Below, piece by piece: positions 7,179 to 16,520 of a stretch of 64,000 nt of DNA (within the stretch, counting starts at the first letter, position 1; every line of letters begins with the position of its first letter). The notes under the pieces were generated by a model. The model worked only from the letters and a program-made list of their open reading frames with translations. It was not told the origin of the DNA and did not search any database. This DNA comes from Ilyobacter polytropus DSM 2926 (lineage in GTDB: Bacteria > Fusobacteriota > Fusobacteriia > Fusobacteriales > Fusobacteriaceae). The stretch covers positions 1,364,001 to 1,428,000 of the forward strand of contig NC_014632.1 in the NCBI RefSeq assembly GCF_000165505.1. Direction: 5' to 3'. The translations under genes and the position numbers were made by a program.

Positions 7179-8984
7179 ATGAAGATAAAACTAAAAAAGA
7201 TTCCAGAATTTCTGAGTCATATAATTGTAGAAAATATACCACTTTTTATAATTATAGGAATACTTAACTTCTTCGATTTGGGAGATTTAAGATTATTCCT
7301 GTATAAGGTTATCATGCCCTTGGTTATCGCCTATACATCTGGGGCTGCAGTAGAAAAAAAATATGGAGGCATAACTGCCGTAATTATAATCGGGGGAGTA
7401 CTGTCTCGATATAACGTAGACACTTTATTAGAACCAGTTTTTATAGGAGCTTTGTCAGGATTTGCCATAAAAAAATATCATGATTTCCTGGAGAAATATA
7501 AATTTCCAGGTTTTGAAATGCTTCTTAATAATCTTGGGGTCGCATTTATAAGCTTAGGTCTTGTAATCATATTAAACAAAGTACTTCCATTTTATGAAGG
7601 GTTCCGAACTATCTTTTATAAAAATATAATTTCAAACCTCTTCAAAACAGGTTATCTGCCGCTTTATTCGATAATAATAGAGCCTGCAAAGGTTCTTTTT
7701 ATGAATAACTTCGTCAACCACGGTATTTTTTCAGTTTTAGGTCTTTCTGAACTCAATGAAAAGGGAAAATCTATTTTTTTTCTTTTAGAAACAAATCCTG
7801 GGCCTGGAATGGGACTGCTTTTAGCTTATTTTTTCAGGGAAAAGGAAAAAAAGAAAAAAAAGGAAGCCCTTTCAAATATCTTTATACAGTCTATAGGTGG
7901 AATCCACGAGGTATATTTCCCTTATGTTCTAAGAAACCTTAGATTAATTTTACCTTTGATTTTAGGCGGAATGTCTGGTATATTTTTATTTTCAATATTT
8001 GACTCTGGCCTTATGGGAGTAGCCTCTCCAGGAAGCATTTTTCTCATAACTGTTTTGACACCTGCACAGAACCGACTTACTCTACTACTTGCAGTAGCAG
8101 TCTCTGCATCTGTTACTTTCTTCCTATCTTATATTATGATAAGGCAGGAAGATATGGCAAGAGACAAGATAAAAACAAATGAATCAAAGAAACTTTTTCC
8201 AGATATTAAAACTGATTTTGCTCAAAACAAAAATTATAATAGTATTTATATAGTCTGCGATGCAGGAATGGGTTCAAGTGCCATGGGAGCTACATTTTTG
8301 AGACGTAAATTAGAAAAAGCCGGCTTGAAAGATATAAATGTGGGAAACTGTTCTATAGACAAGATAAAATCAGAAAACCCTGATATAATAATAGTTCACA
8401 GGCAGCTTCTTGAAAGAGTAAAAAAAGAGGTTAATAATGCAGAAATAGTCATCGTAGATGATTTTCTCGATCCAAAACCATACGATCTGCTTGTTGAAAA
8501 AACAAAAAATTATAAAACTATTAAAAATCCTACCACTCAAGAGGATAAAATACTAGAGCATTCAAATATAGAGCTAGGACTAAAAAGGATAAAAAAAGAA
8601 GAGGCTCTTAAAAAAATCGGTGAGTCCATGATACAAAGAGGATATGTAGAACCTTATTACCTAGATAGTATATTTGAAAGGGAAAAAATATCGAATACAT
8701 ACCTTGATAATGGAATTGCTATTCCTCACGGAACATTTGAAGGGAAAGTTTATATTAAAAAGACAGGAATAGTTATACATCAGTACCCCTACGGAATTGA
8801 TTTTGAAAATGGAAACACCGCCTATGTACTTATAGGCATCGCAGCCTTAGAGGACGAGCATACTGAAATAATTTCCAAAATAGCAGATATTGTAGAGGAT
8901 GAGAAACTTGCAGAGACACTTACTACGGCTATAGAGGTTGAAGAAATTTACAAAATACTATGTTTGGAGGATGACCGTGCTTAA
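7179..8984 (+). CDS. Second mannitol-type PTS EIICBA transporter
   Basis: 601-aa paralogue of MtlA with the same EIIC-EIIB-EIIA order. EIIC has GGIHEVYFPYV, EIIB has the phospho-cysteine in CDAGMGSSAMG, and EIIA has IPHGTFEG. A lysine-rich stretch (EKEKKKKKEA, about 226-235) replaces part of a cytoplasmic loop, and the N terminus diverges from MtlA. All phosphorylation sites are kept, so it should be active, but the substrate (mannitol or a related hexitol) is not decided by sequence. It overlaps by 8 bases the start of the downstream PRD regulator, so transporter and regulator are co-translated. That arrangement suggests that it feeds or senses for the regulator. Confidence 0.88.
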   Translation: MKIKLKKIPEFLSHIIVENIPLFIIIGILNFFDLGDLRLFLYKVIMPLVIAYTSGAAVEKKYGGITAVIIIGGVLSRYNVDTLLEPVFIGALSGFAIKKYHDFLEKYKFPGFEMLLNNLGVAFISLGLVIILNKVLPFYEGFRTIFYKNIISNLFKTGYLPLYSIIIEPAKVLFMNNFVNHGIFSVLGLSELNEKGKSIFFLLETNPGPGMGLLLAYFFREKEKKKKKEALSNIFIQSIGGIHEVYFPYVLRNLRLILPLILGGMSGIFLFSIFDSGLMGVASPGSIFLITVLTPAQNRLTLLLAVAVSASVTFFLSYIMIRQEDMARDKIKTNESKKLFPDIKTDFAQNKNYNSIYIVCDAGMGSSAMGATFLRRKLEKAGLKDINVGNCSIDKIKSENPDIIIVHRQLLERVKKEVNNAEIVIVDDFLDPKPYDLLVEKTKNYKTIKNPTTQEDKILEHSNIELGLKRIKKEEALKKIGESMIQRGYVEPYYLDSIFEREKISNTYLDNGIAIPHGTFEGKVYIKKTGIVIHQYPYGIDFENGNTAYVLIGIAALEDEHTEIISKIADIVEDEKLAETLTTAIEVEEIYKILCLEDDRA

Positions 8985-11085
8985 TAAACGTTGTTTAGAG
9001 ATAATTAAATATTTGATCGATCACGAAAAGCAGATATCCATTAGAGAATTGGCTGATGTTTATGAAATAAGTGAAAGAAGCATCAGATATGACATTGATA
9101 ATATCAACTATTTTTTGAAAAAAAATGGATTTAGACAACTAAATAAAATGTCAAAAGGGATATATGAAATTGATGAAACCAAAGAAAATTTAACCACAGT
9201 AATAGAACTGTTAAATGCCAGTTTTTACAGTTTTTCAAAGCATGAACGAAAGGAATATATAAAATCCATATGTCTTTTTTCAGAAGACATTATAAAACTT
9301 CATGAGATATCAGAGACCCTATCAGTAAGTCTAAGCACTATAAAACTTGACCTAAAAGAGATCAAAGCCTTTCTAAGCGAGAAAAAATTAAACCTTAAAT
9401 TTTTCTCTAAAATGGGTCTGGTTTTAGAAGGAGAAGAGGAAAAACTAAGAAAAGCCCAGCTCAAGTTTCTTCTTGATTATCTAGAGTTTTCCAAAGATGA
9501 GCTTGCAACTAAAAATAATATTGAAGAAACTTTAGGATATAAAATGATCTCTGAGGAGTTATTCTCATACTTTGAAGAATTCCCAATAAGAGATATCAGG
9601 GTTTTTATAAAAAGAATTGAAAAACACTTAGAAACAGTTATCTCAGACGAGGCATACAAGGTTTTAGAATTTTATCTAATGATTACTTTAAAAAGATTAG
9701 AAAAAAAATTCCCTATAACTCAAAGAGAGGAAAATGAAAATTTTCTAAAAAAAACGAAAGAATATAATATCCTTTTAAAAGAGTTAAAACACTTTGAAGA
9801 AAATTTTAGTGTAGAATTTAATGATTCTGAAATTCTTTTACTAACTGAGCTTTTTTTAGGAAGTCACTCTTATAATTTCAAATCCTCCTTTTATGAAAAA
9901 TGGATTGAAATTGAAATCTCAGTAAATGAGATAATAAAAGAGGTCAGTCAAAACATAGGAATAGATTTATCTAATGACAAAATACTTTTAGATGGGCTAT
10001 TAAATCATATAAAACCTGCAATTTATAGAATAAAAAATGATATCGTTTTAGAAAATGAGATTTCCAATGAAGCAAAATTTTTGTATGAGGAACTTTTCCA
10101 AAATGTGAGAATCGTATGCAACAAACATCTCCGGCCATACATGAATAAATCAGTCCCAGAAGAAGAAGTGGCATTTTTGACAATTCACTTTAAAATCGCA
10201 ATTGACAGAAAGGCAAACATAAGCAAAGAAACCAAAAATGTATTACTAGTCTGTGGTTTCGGATACGGTAGTTCAAAACTTTTATCACAGAAATTACTGG
10301 AAAGATATGATGTAAACATACTCGATATCCTTCCGTACCATAAATTTTTGGAAATAGAAAATTATGATGATATAGACCTTATAATATCTACTTTAGATGT
10401 TGATGAACATATCAAATATCCTTTTCCCATAATAAAAGTTCATCCTATTTTTTCAAAAAATGACAGGATGAAACTCGAAGAATACGGTTTAACTGAGGTT
10501 AGAAAAAAAATATCTTTGACAAAACTTTTAGACGTAATAAAAAATGAATGTACTATAAAAAATGAGAGTAGACTAGCCGGTAGTCTTAAAGACTTTTTTG
10601 CTTCAAAAATTTTTGATGACAGAGATAAGTATAATAAAAAAGATCTGTCCAATCTTTTGTCAGAAAAAAATATTAAATTAAATTCCCAAGCCAAAGACTG
10701 GCAAGATGCCATAAGAATAGCAGGTAATATATTGGTGGAAAACGGCTCTGTAACCAACGATTATGTTGAAGATATGATAGAAGCGGTAAACAAAAATGGA
10801 AGCTATATGGTAGTTGCAGAAATGATAGCACTCCCACATGCAAGAGTGACAGAATCGGTTTTAAAAACAGATATGAGTTTAATAAGGCTGGTTGATCCAG
10901 TTATTTTTCCAGGGAATAAAAGTGTAAAAATAATATTTCCATTTTCAAGTGTTGACCAAAACGAACACATTGAAGCTCTTTCTGAATTAGTTACATTGAT
11001 AGAGGATTACGACCTCATAAAAATTATAGAAAAAACAGAGAAGCCTCAGCAGTTAATAGAATTTATAGCTGACAATAAGATATAA
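8977..11085 (+). CDS. PRD-containing transcriptional activator, MtlR type
   Basis: 702 aa from the GTG at 8977, chosen because GGAGG ends six bases before it; an ATG six bases earlier touches the GGAGG. Order: N-terminal HTH (ISIRELADVYEISERSIRYD, about 22-41), a second HTH-like segment, PRD1, PRD2, an EIIB-like domain (LLVCGFGYGSSKLL) and a C-terminal mannitol-type EIIA domain (ALPHARV). PRD2 keeps histidines in LLNHIKPAIYR and LTIHFKIA. PRD1 appears to lack its usual histidines. Such proteins activate hexitol operons and are tuned by PTS phosphorylation. The target is probably this operon and perhaps mtlA-mtlD. Confidence 0.88.
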   Translation: MLNKRCLEIIKYLIDHEKQISIRELADVYEISERSIRYDIDNINYFLKKNGFRQLNKMSKGIYEIDETKENLTTVIELLNASFYSFSKHERKEYIKSICLFSEDIIKLHEISETLSVSLSTIKLDLKEIKAFLSEKKLNLKFFSKMGLVLEGEEEKLRKAQLKFLLDYLEFSKDELATKNNIEETLGYKMISEELFSYFEEFPIRDIRVFIKRIEKHLETVISDEAYKVLEFYLMITLKRLEKKFPITQREENENFLKKTKEYNILLKELKHFEENFSVEFNDSEILLLTELFLGSHSYNFKSSFYEKWIEIEISVNEIIKEVSQNIGIDLSNDKILLDGLLNHIKPAIYRIKNDIVLENEISNEAKFLYEELFQNVRIVCNKHLRPYMNKSVPEEEVAFLTIHFKIAIDRKANISKETKNVLLVCGFGYGSSKLLSQKLLERYDVNILDILPYHKFLEIENYDDIDLIISTLDVDEHIKYPFPIIKVHPIFSKNDRMKLEEYGLTEVRKKISLTKLLDVIKNECTIKNESRLAGSLKDFFASKIFDDRDKYNKKDLSNLLSEKNIKLNSQAKDWQDAIRIAGNILVENGSVTNDYVEDMIEAVNKNGSYMVVAEMIALPHARVTESVLKTDMSLIRLVDPVIFPGNKSVKIIFPFSSVDQNEHIEALSELVTLIEDYDLIKIIEKTEKPQQLIEFIADNKI

Positions 11086-11135
11086 TTCTTTATAAAGCAT
11101 CTGAATTTTTATTTTTAAACATCGATACTATAACC

Positions 11136-11170
11136 AGAGTAATTGCTAATAACAGCAGTTACTCTTTTTT
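11136..11170 (+). terminator. Terminator of the second PTS/regulator operon
   Basis: AGAGTAATTGCT (11136-11147) and AGCAGTTACTCT (11154-11165) pair with one mismatch around a 6-base loop, followed by TTTTT. Confidence 0.8.
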
Positions 11171-11283
11171 ATATGTTTCATTTTTACTTGGAACTATAGT
11201 TAATACCATTTATTTAAACCGCTTTATAAAAATTTAAAAAATCCCAATACTTTGCTTATATGCAATTAATCTTGCAATACAAA

Positions 11284-11328
11284 AACCTTCAGAACCACCA
11301 AATTAATTTTGGATAAGATCTGAAGGTT
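11284..11328 (-). terminator. Probable terminator of the patatin-like gene
   Basis: AACCTTCAGA and TCTGAAGGTT form a perfect 10-bp stem with a long 25-base loop. On the minus strand TTTG follows; on the plus strand a T-run lies a few bases further on. It may act both ways between convergent genes. Confidence 0.6.
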
Positions 11329-11368
11329 TATAGGTTTTTTAGAACTTAAGTTATCAACATTTATTTCA

Positions 11369-13657
11369 TTAAAATATGTATCCTATATTGAACTGCGTCA
11401 AGACATTTTGAGTATCACTATCCTCCATTACGCTAAGCTCTAGAGGTCCAAAAGGACTATCTATCCCAAGAGTGACACCATAACCTTTGACTTTATCGTC
11501 CCATATTTTTTTGTCATTTTCTCCTTGTACAGGAGCCCCTGTATATGTGGCTATATTCCATTTCCCAGCCAAATATATATTTGAATAAAATCTATACTGT
11601 AATCCCAGTTGGGCTATTGCAAATTCCTCAACAAGTTTTCTCTGAGAGTTGTATCCATAAAAGGCAAACTCCTTGTTGGATATGTCACTTCTCATTCCTC
11701 CTAGTTTAAAGTATTCATCTGCAAGTATTCCTTCACCTTGTATACTTCCTCCAGCCACTGCTGATAAGAACGATAATTTTTTTGTGACTGGAAAATAACC
11801 CTCTAAAAGATAAGCCGGTCCATAAAAATCTACACTTTCAGTACCAAAGTCTCCGCCCCAAGTATACTGGAAATCACTTCTTATCCCCTGACTAGGATAC
11901 ATTTTATTGTCCAGATTATCCAAAACAATTTGGAAGAAAACATTTCCATAACTTTCATCATATTCAAGACTCTTGTCTTCACTCAAACCAATATCTTGCT
12001 CTAGTTCACTAAACTTCTGTGAGAATCCATAGGAGATAAAAAACTGGTTTTCAAACTGTGTTGCAAGAGCACCTTTTAACTCAAAAGTTTTATTTGTAAA
12101 TTCACTTCTTTTTTCATCTCCCTCATAAAAGAAAAATGGGGTTTCATTATAACCAATCTCAAAAATAAAACCTATCTTATCTTCGATTCCATAGTAAGCG
12201 TAATTTTTTGCACTTGCTTCAAAATAATCTCCAAATTTAAAATCAAAAACAGTTTTACGTCCAGTTTTACCTGTAGATAAAGTATCTGTCTCCAAAGCTA
12301 TCGTTGTTCCATATTCACTATTATAATTCATCCCAAGCTTTAGATAGTTTGTTGGTCTTTCAACAGTTTCTATATAGAGATCTTTTCCCTTTATTTTATA
12401 ATAAGCTTTTTCTATATATGGCAGTGCATAAAGATTTAATATCATATTTTCCAAGTCTGATTCAGTAACTTCACCTGGAATTTCCTTTCGTAAATTTCCC
12501 TCTATAATCTCCAGATTTACATTTACGTTTCCGACCAAATATATATTCTCTATAAAGACTGAATCCGAATCCTTAGACTTCAAAACTGTTCTTTTCTCTG
12601 GAATTTTCTCTGTTTCACTTAAATTCTTCATCGAGTTTATTTTAGCCCTTGCTTCCTTTTCACCGACTTTTATTATCTCTTCTACTTTTTCAAAATCAGT
12701 GCTCTTAAATTTTGAAATATCAGGCTCAATTATATAGTTTACCATTGACTTTTGATCTGGAGTCGACCCTGAACTCTGTATGGCAAGAACCTGATCTAAA
12801 ACTGTCAGTATATTATAATCTTCTTTTTCTTTTATACGAGTCCCGACATTCACCCCTATTACAATATCAGCTCCCATATCAATCACATCTTCTACTGGGA
12901 AGTTCCTTGTCACGAGACCATCTACATAATTTTTGCCATCTATCTTTACAGGTCCAAAAAGTGTTGGAATTGCTATACTTGCACTTATTATTTTAGAAAG
13001 GTCACCACTTGAAAAAGATTTTACTTTTCCACTGTCTAAATCAGTGGCTATTATCCTCATTGGGATAGGAAGCTCATCAAAATTCTCAATATTTTCAACA
13101 TTCCAGAGAAGTTCTTTTAATTTTAGATATATTTTCTGTCCCTGTTTCAGTCCTCTTGGAAAATATATATTGAGTTCTTTGTCAAAGGCTATAGAAGCCG
13201 GATATTCTTTCTTGCCTATCTTATCCTCTAGAGGAATGTCTAGCCTGTCTGGAGCATCTTTTAATATCTTGTTCCAGTTAGTTTTTATCATTACATCTTC
13301 TATCTCTTCTGGAGAGTACCCCACAGAATAAAGAGCCCCTATAACAGCCCCCATACTGGTTCCTGTGATATAATCCACCTTTATATTGTTCTCTTCGAGA
13401 ACTTTGAGAACCCCTATATGGGCAAATCCCTTGGCTCCACCTCCACTTAATACAAGTCCTAGTTTTGGCCTTGTATTTTCGGTGTCTTTGGCCATCCTCA
13501 GTTTTTTAGATCTCTTCAATATATGAATTTTACTCTGAATACTCTCAATTTCTGCTTCTAACTGTTTTATTTTTACATCTTCATAATAAGTTTTTTCATC
13601 TGCCTGTATAGCTATTGAAAAAATAAAAAATACCAGTAAGATTATTTTTCTTAACAT
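11369..13657 (-). CDS. Patatin-like phospholipase autotransporter, type Vd (FplA/PlpD-like)
   Basis: 762 aa from the ATG at 13657, which follows AAAAGGGG and begins a clear signal peptide (MLRKIILLVFFIFSIAIQA). Then come a short coiled coil (about 25-50), a patatin lipase domain (about 65-330) with oxyanion loop GGGAKG (72-77), nucleophile GTSMG (Ser about 101) and an Asp in VDGLVTRN, one POTRA-like domain (about 370-450), and a 16-strand-type Omp85/BamA-like barrel to the C terminus ending in NIGYIF. This is the layout of FplA of Fusobacterium and PlpD of Pseudomonas, surface phospholipases. All catalytic residues are present. It is a single-gene unit followed by a terminator. Confidence 0.9.
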   Translation of the reverse strand: MLRKIILLVFFIFSIAIQADEKTYYEDVKIKQLEAEIESIQSKIHILKRSKKLRMAKDTENTRPKLGLVLSGGGAKGFAHIGVLKVLEENNIKVDYITGTSMGAVIGALYSVGYSPEEIEDVMIKTNWNKILKDAPDRLDIPLEDKIGKKEYPASIAFDKELNIYFPRGLKQGQKIYLKLKELLWNVENIENFDELPIPMRIIATDLDSGKVKSFSSGDLSKIISASIAIPTLFGPVKIDGKNYVDGLVTRNFPVEDVIDMGADIVIGVNVGTRIKEKEDYNILTVLDQVLAIQSSGSTPDQKSMVNYIIEPDISKFKSTDFEKVEEIIKVGEKEARAKINSMKNLSETEKIPEKRTVLKSKDSDSVFIENIYLVGNVNVNLEIIEGNLRKEIPGEVTESDLENMILNLYALPYIEKAYYKIKGKDLYIETVERPTNYLKLGMNYNSEYGTTIALETDTLSTGKTGRKTVFDFKFGDYFEASAKNYAYYGIEDKIGFIFEIGYNETPFFFYEGDEKRSEFTNKTFELKGALATQFENQFFISYGFSQKFSELEQDIGLSEDKSLEYDESYGNVFFQIVLDNLDNKMYPSQGIRSDFQYTWGGDFGTESVDFYGPAYLLEGYFPVTKKLSFLSAVAGGSIQGEGILADEYFKLGGMRSDISNKEFAFYGYNSQRKLVEEFAIAQLGLQYRFYSNIYLAGKWNIATYTGAPVQGENDKKIWDDKVKGYGVTLGIDSPFGPLELSVMEDSDTQNVLTQFNIGYIF

Positions 13658-13771
13658 CCCATTCCCCTTTTTCATATGTAACTTATAATATCTGAAATTA
13701 TTTTGAGTTTTTCTATAGAGCAAACTTCTCCAAAAATATTATTATTATAAATAAATTTAATTTTCTTAATT

Positions 13772-16345
13772 CTAAAATTTATTTATGTTAGACATCAACT
13801 GTTCTTTTGTAATACCTTTGTAGTCAAGCTGCCTGTATAGAGCATCTTCGAGTATTTTCCTAAATTCCGGACTTGGTTTGTAACCTACACTGATAAGGTC
13901 AGCTCCTGTTACAAGAGGTTTTATTTTTGAAAGATCAAATATAAATTTTCTTATCTTTTCTCTTGATGATTTTTTACCTTCTAAATATATCAGCATAAGT
14001 ACCTCAAAACTTATCTCATTTAGAGTATCATAAATTTCAGAATTTTTATCAGCCTTTTTTAATTTTGAAAGTGCCTCTGACCTTTTTTTTATTCCAAATT
14101 CATATTTCTTTCTAAAATCCTGAGAGAAACTAAACTTATTAAAGATCAGCTCTATTTCATCGCTTTTCAAGTCCTCCATGAGAATCAAAAAAGCCATAAT
14201 CCATTTTTTAAGTTTTAATTGAGAGAACATCTCCCCTAGAGAATTAAGCTCCTCTAGGTGCTTTTTCATTTTTTCAGTAAGTTTTATATTGTGATGAATA
14301 TTTTTTAAAACATCATATTTTTCTAAAAAATTTAAAGCTTTTTCGGGATTTTTATCTCCTAAAATTATTTTAAATTCATTTTTCACTCTCGGCCAGGATA
14401 TTTTTTTCAGAAAACCGTTTTCAACAGCATCCTTTAAGAATCTTTCTGTCTCTTCTTCTATTTTAAAATCGTACCTGCTAGCAAATCTAAAGGCCCTTAT
14501 TATTCTAGTAGGATCTTCTACAAAGCTAAAATTATGAAGTATTCTGATCTCTCTGTTCTGAATATCTCTGTAACCATTAAAAAAATCTACCAACTCTCCA
14601 AATTTCTGATAGTCTACCTCTAAAGCCAGAGAATTTATTGTGAAATCCCTTCTGTACATGTCCTCCCTTATACTTCCATAATCAACACTTGGAAGTGATG
14701 TAGGATACTCATAGTACTCCACTCTAGATGTAGCCACGTCAATTTTAAGATCTTTATCTACTATTACCACTGCCGTCTTAAACTTTTCATGGACGACTAT
14801 TTTTTCCCCATTGAGCTCATTTTTTAGATCCCATGCAAAGGCTATCCCCTCGCCTTCCACAACTATATCAATATCTTTATTAGGAATCCCTAGAATTATA
14901 TCCCTTACTATCCCGCCTACCATATAAACTTTTTCTTTTCTTTTTTTAGCTATTTTTTCTATAGCCTTTAAGAGGTCTATAAGGTCTTTTGGAATCTTAT
15001 CCAAAAGCTGTTCCCTCATGGCCTTTGAGACTTTTCGTTTTTTTATATCCATCCTTTTTTTCTGGGCATAGAGAAATCTCAAAATATCAGCTCTTGTAAC
15101 TATTCCTACCAGCTTATCCCCTCTGAGTATGGGAATTCTTCCTACTTCATTTTCTACCAATAACTGTTTAAGATCCTCAATGGAAGTTTCTTCTGAGGCT
15201 GTTATGAGTTTTGATGTCATATAAACCTTAACCGGTGCATTGGCAAAACCATGTCCCATTGAACGATCAATATCACGTCTTGATATTATCCCTGCAAGTT
15301 TTCCGTCTTCTACAACAGGAAGACCTGTATAACCAAATCTAGTCATTATTTTATGAGCATCTCTTAGTCTTGTTTCCATTGTAATGGTCTTTACTGGAGT
15401 GGACATTATCTCTTTAGTTGTTTTCCCTTTTTTTACATTTTTAAGTATAATCTCCCGTAGTTGATTATAGAGCTCATCTACAGGTATATTTTTAACTACC
15501 ACAGAAGATGCACTGGTGTGCCCTCCTCCCTGATATCCCTCTAGTATCTCATCTAATGGAACCCCTATACTAGAGCTTCTCGCTATTATATTAGACTTCT
15601 CATCATTACCGCATATTATAAAACAGGCAGTACAGTCCTCTACATCCTTTATCTTATTTATTAGTTCATCTATTCCGCCTAGAAATTCTTCTGAGTATAA
15701 CTTAGTTAGAAATATCCTCTCTGCTGAAAATTTTATAGTCTCTCCTGCCTCAAGGAGTTCTATAAAGGTTTCCTTCTGATCCTCCCTGAGCCCCTTGGTT
15801 GTATACTCATGAACAAATTTCAAATCCCCACCTTTTTTTATCAAAAAAGCCCCGGCTTTTAGATCCTTTGGAGTAGTTATAGAGTATGTAAAATTTCCCG
15901 TATCTTCATATAATCCCATCAAGGCCACATTTAGTTCATATTTTTCGAAGTTCACACTGCTGCCTAGTCTGTTTTTTATGATCTCTAAAAGATGTGTTGT
16001 ATTAGATCCATAGTCTACTCTCACTATATTTCCCTCTATATCTTCATCACTTTCAGGATGGTGGTCATATATCTCTACAGGAACCTTGCCTATAAGTTCG
16101 CTAAACCTTCCTATCCTTGAAACTTTTGCCGTATCTACAACTATAAGCTTCTCTACCTGATCAAAATCAATCTCCTTGGTTTTGCTTATCCCGAGGAAAT
16201 CCTGGTAAAGGGTCACAAATTTTTTCACATTATTACTCACATTTCCAGGAAAAGCTATGACAGCATTTGGATAAAGTTTTTTTGCCAAAACCATGGATGA
16301 AAGAGCATCCAAGTCTGCATAAATATGTGTTGTAATCAGTTCCAT
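13772..16345 (-). CDS. DHH - CBS pair - CCA/poly(A) nucleotidyltransferase fusion
   Basis: 857 aa in three parts. Residues 1-300 are a DHH/DHHA1 phosphoesterase-like domain with YDHHPES and GGGHTSASS. Residues about 310-435 are two CBS motifs. From about 460 there is a class II nucleotidyltransferase head with VGGIVRDIILG, DIDIVVEG, RRDFTINSLALEV and EDPTRIIRAFRF, then helical RNA-binding domains. The family adds A or CCA to tRNA 3' ends; the DHH part may hydrolyse an oligonucleotide or cyclic dinucleotide, and the CBS pair probably binds an adenine nucleotide. The N-terminal metal motif reads THIYADLDAL, slightly off the common HxNPDxD form. Whether it is CCA- or A-adding cannot be told here. 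Confidence 0.88.
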   Translation of the reverse strand: MELITTHIYADLDALSSMVLAKKLYPNAVIAFPGNVSNNVKKFVTLYQDFLGISKTKEIDFDQVEKLIVVDTAKVSRIGRFSELIGKVPVEIYDHHPESDEDIEGNIVRVDYGSNTTHLLEIIKNRLGSSVNFEKYELNVALMGLYEDTGNFTYSITTPKDLKAGAFLIKKGGDLKFVHEYTTKGLREDQKETFIELLEAGETIKFSAERIFLTKLYSEEFLGGIDELINKIKDVEDCTACFIICGNDEKSNIIARSSSIGVPLDEILEGYQGGGHTSASSVVVKNIPVDELYNQLREIILKNVKKGKTTKEIMSTPVKTITMETRLRDAHKIMTRFGYTGLPVVEDGKLAGIISRRDIDRSMGHGFANAPVKVYMTSKLITASEETSIEDLKQLLVENEVGRIPILRGDKLVGIVTRADILRFLYAQKKRMDIKKRKVSKAMREQLLDKIPKDLIDLLKAIEKIAKKRKEKVYMVGGIVRDIILGIPNKDIDIVVEGEGIAFAWDLKNELNGEKIVVHEKFKTAVVIVDKDLKIDVATSRVEYYEYPTSLPSVDYGSIREDMYRRDFTINSLALEVDYQKFGELVDFFNGYRDIQNREIRILHNFSFVEDPTRIIRAFRFASRYDFKIEEETERFLKDAVENGFLKKISWPRVKNEFKIILGDKNPEKALNFLEKYDVLKNIHHNIKLTEKMKKHLEELNSLGEMFSQLKLKKWIMAFLILMEDLKSDEIELIFNKFSFSQDFRKKYEFGIKKRSEALSKLKKADKNSEIYDTLNEISFEVLMLIYLEGKKSSREKIRKFIFDLSKIKPLVTGADLISVGYKPSPEFRKILEDALYRQLDYKGITKEQLMSNINKF

Positions 16346-16520
16346 ATTCGACCCCGCCCTTCTTTATATATTATAATTTATTTTAGCTTTTTTTAATATA
16401 AAAGTCTAGCTATAATGATATTCTTGACTTGTCGTAAATTTTCATCAGAATTTTTGATGTGCAAAATTATCATATTTTTAGTATAATATGATATCGTTCA
16501 AGTTTAAAGGAGGGGGTATT
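16346..16520. promoter_or_regulatory. Divergent promoter region of the CCA-fusion and lipoprotein genes
   Basis: TATAAT occurs on the minus strand at 16375-16370, upstream of the nucleotidyltransferase gene, and on the plus strand at 16482-16487, about 40 bases before the lipoprotein start. Neither has a good -35 box at 17 bases, so these are -10 calls only. Confidence 0.4.

Noticed and set aside
13749-13784. AAATAAATTT/AAATTTATTT inverted repeat after the CCA-fusion gene
   Set aside because: Pure A/T repeat in A/T-rich DNA, no T-run after it; not a reliable terminator.
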